The notes under the pieces are model-generated. The model was not told where the DNA came from. It saw nothing but the letters and a program-made list of their open reading frames with translations, and searched no databases. Below are positions 14,859 through 20,463 of a stretch of DNA of 20,463 bases, piece after piece (the stretch's first letter is position 1; each line of letters starts with the position of its first letter). The position numbers and the translations under genes are program-made. The stretch is taken from NCBI GenBank assembly GCA_910576775.1, contig CAJTJV010000040.1:1-20463 (forward strand). The letters run 5' to 3'. This DNA is from an uncultured Muribaculaceae bacterium (GTDB taxonomy: Bacteria > Bacteroidota > Bacteroidia > Bacteroidales > Muribaculaceae).

Positions 14859-15731
14859 TTACTTTAGAAACATTTCATCGTACGATGCTCTGAGGAAGCG
14901 GTTGGCGGCGAACATCGCCGTCAGAGCGCATATCAGAGCTCCGGCCACCACCATTGCCGCTACTATCACCGCAACGGAAACCCACGGAAAAAGGACATCC
15001 GCATTCAGGAGAACCGACGGCATATAGAACCGCATGGCAACAAGGCCCGCCGAGGCCACTAAACCGGCAATGAGGCCGCCTTCGAGAGCCGCAATTATAA
15101 ACGGTCGGCGGATGAAGCCTCCTGTGGCACCGACAAGCTTCATCGTATGGATTATAAAACGACGGCCATAAATACTAAGGCTCACCGTATTGTTGATAAG
15201 AGCTATACTTACGACAAGAAGCACCAGCGCAAGAACCACAAGAACAAGCCCCGTGCGGTTTATGGCATTGTCGAGACCGGCTATAAGATTGACGTCGCAT
15301 AGGACGGATGATACACCCGGAGCTTCCGCGAAGCGCTCGGAAAGAACCTGCACACTGTCGGGATTAGCATATGCAGGTCTCATACGGACCTCGAATTCGC
15401 TTGAATACGGATTAGCGCCAAGCATCGCAGCAATATCATCGCCGAGACTTTCGCTTTCCTGAGCGAGAATATCCTCAGCCGAGGTATATATGAACGTCTC
15501 TATGGCCGGAGTCGCCAGAAGGCGTCGCTTCATGGCGTCGAAATCGGTCCGGGGACATTCATGCTCCATCATGACAGTGAAACCGATATTGCGCCTGGCA
15601 TCGTCGCGCAACTTGTGTCCGGCGAGACCGGCGAGAGCCGCCGCGCCAAGGAGAAACAACACAAGGCAGACGCTAACCAGAGCTGTCGCTCTCGAACCAA
15701 GTGTGGATATTTGTTTAGCTCTTTTATTCAT
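14859..15731 (-). CDS. ftsX: Cell-division permease-like protein FtsX
   Basis: This 290-residue protein resembles FtsX, the membrane partner of the ATPase FtsE in the division complex that regulates peptidoglycan hydrolases. TM1 spans about 18-38. An extracytoplasmic domain of about 125 residues follows (MMEHECPRTDFDAMKRRL to AGLDNAI). Three further TM helices complete the FtsX domain, with INNTVSLSIYGRRFIIHTMK and LVGATGGFIRRPFIIAALEGG as the conserved coupling region. I chose the ATG at 15731 (MNKRAKQISTLG), the family start; an ATG eight codons upstream is not supported by homology. No ftsE gene is in the window, as is common in Bacteroidetes where it lies elsewhere. Confidence 0.88.
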   Translation of the reverse strand: MNKRAKQISTLGSRATALVSVCLVLFLLGAAALAGLAGHKLRDDARRNIGFTVMMEHECPRTDFDAMKRRLLATPAIETFIYTSAEDILAQESESLGDDIAAMLGANPYSSEFEVRMRPAYANPDSVQVLSERFAEAPGVSSVLCDVNLIAGLDNAINRTGLVLVVLALVLLVVSIALINNTVSLSIYGRRFIIHTMKLVGATGGFIRRPFIIAALEGGLIAGLVASAGLVAMRFYMPSVLLNADVLFPWVSVAVIVAAMVVAGALICALTAMFAANRFLRASYDEMFLK

Positions 15732-15771
15732 TGCAAAGCATGCTTCCGGGCACAATTAGCCCAAATTCGTG

Positions 15772-15779
15772 CAAAATTA
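15772..15779 (-). promoter_or_regulatory. Candidate -7 box for the ftsX operon
   Basis: Read on the minus strand the bases are TAATTTTG, a full match to the Bacteroidetes -7 consensus TAnnTTTG, ending 40 bases before the ftsX start codon. No TTTG lies at the usual 19-20 bases upstream, so the -33 element is missing or degenerate. The position is right for a short leader. Confidence 0.4.
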
Positions 15780-15850
15780 ATAAATTTATCCGAAATTTCC
15801 GCATCCGAAACCTCCTTTACTTTTTTATTTTGCATAAAATGGGATTTCTC

Positions 15851-15881
15851 TTTGTCGCGACGGAATAAATTGCTACATTTG
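15851..15881 (+). promoter_or_regulatory. Bacteroidetes-type promoter of the transglutaminase-like gene pair
   Basis: TTTG (15851-15854) and TACATTTG (15874-15881) are separated by 19 bases, an exact consensus arrangement. Transcription should begin near 15887, about 60 bases before the start codon at 15950. The 10-base palindrome AAACATGTTT (15892-15901) lies just after the predicted start site, where an operator could be, but chance is also possible. Confidence 0.75.
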
Positions 15882-15949
15882 CAATAGCTGTAAACATGTT
15901 TCAGACAGTCAGGACTTTTGCAAACCGTATCAATCCATAAACTTATACC

Positions 15950-17773
15950 ATGAAGCGCTTCCTTATACTGACAGTACTGATATTTCAGATGATGGCCATT
16001 ATGCGTGCCGCCGATGACAACATCCATATTGTCAGCCGCAATGTTACCTGCGACCTCGGCGCTCGCGATGGAAGAATATCGAAAGCGAAGATTACCGACA
16101 TCTACGAATTTGAAGCCCGACGCGTCAGCGAGACCGGAATGGTGGCCAAGTTCTATGACTGTAATTCGATGGTAGACAATGCCAACGCCCCGGGCGGCAA
16201 GCCCATATACCGGGCCTGGGAAGACGGTGACTTATTCTATTCCGGTACGCGGGTCTGTATTCTTCCGGTGGAAATAAAGACCGGAAAGCGCGCAAAGGCG
16301 AAATTCACCGTTTCGTACAAAAAGCCTGAATATATCAACGACATACTCCTCAACACCCCGTTATACGACACTGACCACATAACTGTCACAGTAAATATCC
16401 CTTGCATAGCCGCCGACCTTGTCACAGTGGAAATCTTCAACGGTACCGGCCGCGAGAAAATGACGCTTGACACCGATGCCGGGGGCAATGTAAAGGTAAC
16501 CATTTCCTCAGACAGTCTTAAGGCATTCAGCAGCCAGCCGATGATGCCCAAACCTATGACGTGCATGCCGATGGTGAGGATTAACGCTTCGTTTTCAGAC
16601 CTCGACGGACTGTATTCCTTCTTACGTACTACTCTTGAAGACCCGGACGCACAGTTTCCCGAGATTACCGAACTGGCCCAGGGCGTGGCCGAGCAGGCCG
16701 GGTCTGACACTCTGGCCCGTATAGATGCCGTGGCAGACTGGGTACGCGATAACATCCGCTATGTCGCCATCGAGCACGGCGAGCTGGCTACGCGACCCGA
16801 TTCTGCCATCTCGGTGCTGCGAAAGCGTTTCGGCGACTGCAAAGGCTCCGCAAACCTTATCTGCGCCATGCTGCGGTCCATTGGCATCGACGGGCGCCGC
16901 GTATGGATAGGCACATACGGCAATGTCACTGCGTCTTTCAGTAAGTCGCCCACACTCGGCGCCGCCAATCACATGATTGCCGCAGCCGTCGTCGGCGACA
17001 GTATAATCTATCTTGACGGTACGGTAAACCATGCTCCCCGAGGCTACGTTCCACGGTCGATTGCCGGCCGGGAGTGCCTGATTGAGGACGGCGAGAAATA
17101 CATCCTCACACGTGTAGGGGAGGCATATCCGCGTTTGAGCATACTGAGTCAGACCGGACGCCTGACAGTCGACGGCACAAGCCTCGGTGGCACCATGCGC
17201 TACAGCCTTGGCGGAGCATGGCGCACTATGTTCGAGTCTCTGACAGCTTCCGTCACTTCCAGCCGCCGCTCGCAGGCCATAGGCTTCTTTCTGTCCAACG
17301 GCCGCAAAAGCATAACGGCGGACAGCATCAGGCACAACAGCCCGGCCGATACCTCGTCCATTTTGGCTCGTGTCACCGACAGCGAGGGCGTGAAGGCCGT
17401 GGCGGCAAGGTCGAGACTCTACGTAATGCCGCGCCTGCTGCGTATGTCGCTGCCCGGCAGTGTCGACGCTCATAACCGCCGCTTTGACATCGACAATCAC
17501 GACTGGCTGCCCGTCGAGGCCGATGTTGTGATAGAAATCCCGGAAGGTTACGAGGCCAAAGAGTTACCGCAGACCGTAGAAATTGACAATCCATGGTTTT
17601 ATGGCATGGTGTCATATACCGACAGCGGTGACGGCACCATTCGCTGTCGGGGAAACCTGTATGGGCGGCGTACCGAAGCTAAACGCGAAGAAGCGGAGGT
17701 CTGGAACAATGCCGTCCGGCAAGTCGAGTCCGCCTCAAACACAGCACTCGTCCTCATCAGAAAGCCTGAATGA
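15950..17773 (+). CDS. Secreted DUF3857/transglutaminase-like protein with intact catalytic triad
   Basis: This 607-residue protein has a signal peptide (MKRFLILTVLIFQMMAIMRA) and so is exported, probably to the periplasm. Residues about 30-220 resemble DUF3857, a beta-sandwich domain that precedes transglutaminase domains. The transglutaminase-like core follows: DWVRDNIRYVAI, then RKRFGDCKGSANLICAMLRS with Cys297, ANHMIAAAV with His341, and SIIYLDGTVN with Asp356. This Cys-His-Asp triad is complete, so the protein could be a cysteine peptidase or acyl-transfer enzyme. The rest, to 607, is beta-rich and corresponds to the trailing DUF3858-like region. The natural substrate is unknown. It has its own promoter and overlaps or abuts the following gene, with which it likely forms an operon. 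Confidence 0.85.
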   Translation: MKRFLILTVLIFQMMAIMRAADDNIHIVSRNVTCDLGARDGRISKAKITDIYEFEARRVSETGMVAKFYDCNSMVDNANAPGGKPIYRAWEDGDLFYSGTRVCILPVEIKTGKRAKAKFTVSYKKPEYINDILLNTPLYDTDHITVTVNIPCIAADLVTVEIFNGTGREKMTLDTDAGGNVKVTISSDSLKAFSSQPMMPKPMTCMPMVRINASFSDLDGLYSFLRTTLEDPDAQFPEITELAQGVAEQAGSDTLARIDAVADWVRDNIRYVAIEHGELATRPDSAISVLRKRFGDCKGSANLICAMLRSIGIDGRRVWIGTYGNVTASFSKSPTLGAANHMIAAAVVGDSIIYLDGTVNHAPRGYVPRSIAGRECLIEDGEKYILTRVGEAYPRLSILSQTGRLTVDGTSLGGTMRYSLGGAWRTMFESLTASVTSSRRSQAIGFFLSNGRKSITADSIRHNSPADTSSILARVTDSEGVKAVAARSRLYVMPRLLRMSLPGSVDAHNRRFDIDNHDWLPVEADVVIEIPEGYEAKELPQTVEIDNPWFYGMVSYTDSGDGTIRCRGNLYGRRTEAKREEAEVWNNAVRQVESASNTALVLIRKPE

Positions 17774-17829
17774 CAGACCCATCCGCCTTACATATTAAAG
17801 CTGAATCAATCACCTCAAAACACACTGTT

Positions 17830-20043
17830 ATGAATAAAATCGGGAATATGAGGAATCTGACACTGATACTTGCAATGCTTCTGTTTCCCGTCGCCGCAAT
17901 GGCCGACGGAATCAACAAAGGGTTCTTCAGGAAGGCCGCCGAGAAAGTATGGGCCATCGATGACGACAAAATCTTCGATGCGGCAACCGTCATCCCCGAC
18001 AGCATCTCACAGGGTCAATCAGGGGTGATAATAGCCCGTCAGGACTATTTTGAAGTGAACCGCGTAGAACAGAACGCCTACTATGAGGCCGGTGGACGCA
18101 CAAACAGGACAAAGGTGATTCACGCCCGCCGCTCCATGGTAAAGCTACTGGACCACAGCGCCGTGGAGCGCTACTCGGAGTTTGAGTTCGGCGGTTCGAT
18201 GATTCGCCAGATTTATGGTTTCATCGTCCGCGCAGCTTCAGAGAATGCCTTCGGGGCACGCGTACACAAAGCCGGCGGTAACGTTATCGACATCGACCCG
18301 TCGACAGCCCTTGAAATCAGCCACGGCAAAAAAGGCGGCAAAGACAAAACATTCAAAATAGCAATACCCGCACTGGAAATCGGCGACGTTATTGAGTATT
18401 TCTATTTCAACGAATATATGAAAGAAAGCGGCAACATTTACGGTATCGACATATACCTCACCGACCGCTATCCCATCATGACCAGACTCATAACCGGAGC
18501 CTTCGACCCTACGCTGACGTCGGAGTTCTACAGCTACAACGGAGCTCCGGCGATTGTGCCTACCGACGGTGGCGACAGGATAACAGCCCGCATGGAGGTA
18601 AACGACGTGCCGGCCATTGCCTTCGATAAGTTCGTCTACGACGAGCGCCAACTGCCCTTTGTAAGGCTCAATGTCATCAACAATTTCCAGCGGACTGGAG
18701 AAAATTTCTTCATAGCTTCTACGGCGCGTCCCGGCGGTGTGTACTCGAGTGTCAATACCGGCACTGTAATCAGGGAAGCCAAGGAGCATATAGCCTTCAT
18801 CGCCGACTTCCTCAACCGTTCAACCCGTTCCATCAGCCCAATCCCCGACAGAGCTCTGAAAGTGGTAAAGAACTATGCCAGAAATCACCCTGAAGCTACG
18901 CCACGCCGGCTCGCAGACGTGGCGTATATGGCTGTACGCTACAGCAACCTCATTGCCAATAAAGAGGACTATGTGACTTCGCCGTTCATGATGGCTATGT
19001 TTATGAAGAACGTCATGGACAAACTCAAGATATATCCCGAGGAAAATACAGGCATCGGCATTATCAATTCCCGCGCCGAGGTGCCCACCGACGAGCTGTC
19101 GGGTTGGAACCAGAGCAATTTCATTTACTGGGCCGCCGACACTGCCTACATGATGTTCCCCGGCTTCAATATAGCGCCCGGCGAGCTCCCTGGCATATTT
19201 CAGGGTGAGAAAGGTAAAGTTTTCCTGGGCAATTTACGTAATGCGGAAGATCTGTCGCAGATTGCTGAATTCATCGAGAAAGACCGCCATCATTCCGGCA
19301 ACCGGGTGAAGGCCGCCCTGACAGTAAACCTTTTGGAGGAAGACCCTTCCGTACTCAACGTAGTGCGCAGCGTTGAACTGACAGGGAGTGCCAAGAATGC
19401 AGGCAAAAACCTCGTCGACTACGCCGAGTGGATACGCGGAGCCGAAAAATATCTCGACATTGCAAAACCATATATAATAAAGGAATATGATGAACCGACC
19501 CGGAAGAGCGAATTGCGGGAAGCCCTCGCCGCAGAGTGCGCCGCCGTCTCCGGTTTCACCCCGGACAGCATAATGGCGTATTCGGTCGACGAGCACGGCT
19601 TCCTGCCCGACCATGAGGCCATGAAATACACGATACACTGTCATGTTTCCGGCCTTGTCGAGAATCTCGGCAACGACATATCCGTGACCTTGGGTCGCCT
19701 GCTGGGGCATGTCGAAAAGATCGAGGGCAGCGAGCGTGAGCGCTTTCTCGATGCAATGCTGTCGTCGTCTTTCCAGAACTCACACACCCTGACACTTAAA
19801 GTACCGCAAGGCTATAAAGTGGATGCCACATCACTCGAAGAATTCAACCGCAACGCAGGCAGTTCCATTGGCGCATTTGCAGCCAAAGCCACCGTCAATG
19901 ACGCAGGTGATGTCGAAGTGCAGTGCCTATTGCGTGTTAAACGCGCAACCGTTCCCCTGCAATTCTGGCCGCAGTTGCGCGATCTCTATGACGCCGGCTC
20001 GCGCTTTGCCGAGGCGGCTATCATATTGACAAAAGAATCCTGA
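17830..20043 (+). CDS. Secreted DUF3857 protein with a degenerate transglutaminase-like domain
   Basis: This large exported protein has 737 residues from the ATG at 17830, which gives a proper signal peptide (MNKIGNMRNLTLILAMLLFP, then VAAMADG). An ATG at 17770 overlapping the previous stop would add 20 hydrophilic residues before it. DUF3857 features are visible in the first 290 residues, including FKIAIPALEIGDVIEYFYF. A region corresponding to the transglutaminase core follows from about residue 350. In my by-eye alignment the usual GDC is replaced by EDY (Tyr381), the catalytic His region reads SNFIYW (Phe431), and the Asp region reads AYMMFPG, so no triad is apparent. The protein is probably non-catalytic. 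Its partner is the preceding triad-bearing protein in the same operon. Confidence 0.8.
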   Translation: MNKIGNMRNLTLILAMLLFPVAAMADGINKGFFRKAAEKVWAIDDDKIFDAATVIPDSISQGQSGVIIARQDYFEVNRVEQNAYYEAGGRTNRTKVIHARRSMVKLLDHSAVERYSEFEFGGSMIRQIYGFIVRAASENAFGARVHKAGGNVIDIDPSTALEISHGKKGGKDKTFKIAIPALEIGDVIEYFYFNEYMKESGNIYGIDIYLTDRYPIMTRLITGAFDPTLTSEFYSYNGAPAIVPTDGGDRITARMEVNDVPAIAFDKFVYDERQLPFVRLNVINNFQRTGENFFIASTARPGGVYSSVNTGTVIREAKEHIAFIADFLNRSTRSISPIPDRALKVVKNYARNHPEATPRRLADVAYMAVRYSNLIANKEDYVTSPFMMAMFMKNVMDKLKIYPEENTGIGIINSRAEVPTDELSGWNQSNFIYWAADTAYMMFPGFNIAPGELPGIFQGEKGKVFLGNLRNAEDLSQIAEFIEKDRHHSGNRVKAALTVNLLEEDPSVLNVVRSVELTGSAKNAGKNLVDYAEWIRGAEKYLDIAKPYIIKEYDEPTRKSELREALAAECAAVSGFTPDSIMAYSVDEHGFLPDHEAMKYTIHCHVSGLVENLGNDISVTLGRLLGHVEKIEGSERERFLDAMLSSSFQNSHTLTLKVPQGYKVDATSLEEFNRNAGSSIGAFAAKATVNDAGDVEVQCLLRVKRATVPLQFWPQLRDLYDAGSRFAEAAIILTKES

Positions 20044-20191
20044 TCAAGAGCCTTCGGTTAGTGAATTGCTTCGGACGGCGTTTATCAATTCTGCAACAAT
20101 TGCCGAAAGCGCTTTTCAATATAATATCACACCATTCTTGTGTAAATTACTACCCGATTTTTCCAACGCAGAAAAGAATTTATCATCCGAA

Positions 20192-20228
20192 TTCTCCCCG
20201 CATCCGGAGAATCCTAATGCGGGGAGAA
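20192..20228 (+). repeat. 12-bp inverted repeat after the DUF3857 pair, with an alternative hairpin
   Basis: TTCTCCCCGCAT (20192-20203) is the exact reverse complement of 20217-20228, around a 13-base loop. A second hairpin in the same region pairs ATTCTCC (20191-20197) with GGAGAAT (20206-20212) and excludes the first. No T-run follows directly; a TTTTT stands 15 bases further on. It may be a weak terminator for the preceding operon. Confidence 0.5.
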
Positions 20229-20314
20229 AAATCAGAATAATCGTTTTTATGTGTTTCAACAATTTATAAATATAAACCTCGAATACACGGCTCTTTCATT
20301 TAAAATTGCGTTGC

Positions 20315-20392
20315 CATGTCAGGAGACATGCTATTTTATAGCCGGATTAAAATAGTTGCGAATAGACCTTTTATTCCTGATTTTCAATAAAA
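20315..20392. repeat. Three consecutive small inverted repeats in the 3' non-coding region
   Basis: CATGTC/GACATG (20315-20330, loop AGGA) is directly followed by CTATTTTA/TAAAATAG (20331-20355, 9-base loop) and, after 13 bases, by TTTTATT/AATAAAA (20369-20392, 10-base loop). The last two are AT-rich and could arise by chance. The 20044-20463 stretch otherwise holds no credible gene or RNA gene that I can see; the 67-codon frame at 20066-20269 looks like a chance frame. Confidence 0.45.
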
Positions 20393-20407
20393 TAAGTGCT
20401 CTACAAA

Positions 20408-20439
20408 TTTGGCCTAGTGGCAGATTTTTCGTAACTTTA
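20408..20439 (+). promoter_or_regulatory. Probable promoter for a gene beyond the right end
   Basis: TTTG (20408-20411), a 20-base gap, and TAACTTTA (20432-20439) fit the Bacteroidetes promoter except for the last base of the -7 element (A in place of G). Transcription would start around 20445. The window ends in ATGA at 20460-20463, which may be the start codon of the next plus-strand gene. Confidence 0.5.
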
Positions 20440-20463
20440 TAGGTGATAATCAATAAGTTATGA

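Noticed and set aside
15896..15940. A 14-codon upstream frame (ATG to TAA) in the leader of the transglutaminase-like operon.
   Set aside because: No amino acid run, no linked terminator and no link to the downstream function; short frames of this size are common by chance.
16622..17500. A 292-codon open frame on the minus strand, opposite the first transglutaminase-like gene.
   Set aside because: No recognisable domain, no promoter or start context, and the sense frame has a signal peptide and an intact triad.
20066..20269. A 67-codon plus-strand frame in the 3' non-coding tail.
   Set aside because: No family resemblance, no promoter before it, and it runs through the 20192-20228 inverted repeat; most likely chance.
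1..20463. CRISPR arrays, tRNA or rRNA genes, insertion sequences, phage or defence genes.
   Set aside because: I found no regularly spaced repeats, no tRNA-like cloverleaf or rRNA motif, and no transposase, integrase or defence-type protein among the frames.

Overview
The window reads as chromosomal DNA of a gut-type member of the order Bacteroidales, possibly Muribaculaceae. The evidence is: promoters of the Bacteroidetes form (TTTG, a 19-20 base gap, then TAnnTTTG), starts without Shine-Dalgarno motifs, Bacteroidetes-type gene neighbourhoods (ftsX-DUF3098-uppP-truB-queA, and pheA-aminotransferase-DAHP synthase/chorismate mutase-tyrA) and Bacteroidetes-type protein variants. The family assignment is a guess. 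The first 18 bases are not biological: they match the end of an Illumina TruSeq adapter, so the left end is a contig end with untrimmed adapter.

Layout. (1) 76-5618, minus strand: a five-gene MacAB-TolC-like efflux operon, transcribed as ATPase, two FtsX/MacB-type permeases, HlyD-type adaptor, TolC-type outer-membrane channel. (2) 5619-5937: a divergent regulatory region. On the plus strand it holds a strong promoter, a 26-codon leader peptide whose core is FFRYYYFYYF, and a rho-independent terminator ending 13 bases before the next start codon. Alternative RNA hairpins fit a classical four-segment transcription attenuator. (3) 5938-9855, plus strand: four tightly overlapping genes that make phenylalanine and tyrosine (prephenate dehydratase, aminotransferase, bifunctional DAHP synthase/chorismate mutase, prephenate dehydrogenase). 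(4) 9875-15731, minus strand: a co-directional run of ftsX, a DUF3098 membrane protein, uppP, truB and queA, followed by two glycosyltransferases that converge on tyrA. (5) 15950-20043, plus strand: a promoter and two secreted DUF3857/transglutaminase-like proteins. The first has an intact Cys-His-Asp triad and the second appears to have lost it. (6) 20044-20463: a non-coding tail with several inverted repeats and a probable promoter for a gene beyond the window.

The most interesting feature is the Phe/Tyr leader-peptide attenuator. One mixed Phe+Tyr run appears to let the cell sense charging of both tRNAs and tune a single operon that covers the committed step and both terminal branches. I do not recall a published description of this element in Bacteroidales, but I could not search. 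The remaining genes are mostly housekeeping or common envelope functions.
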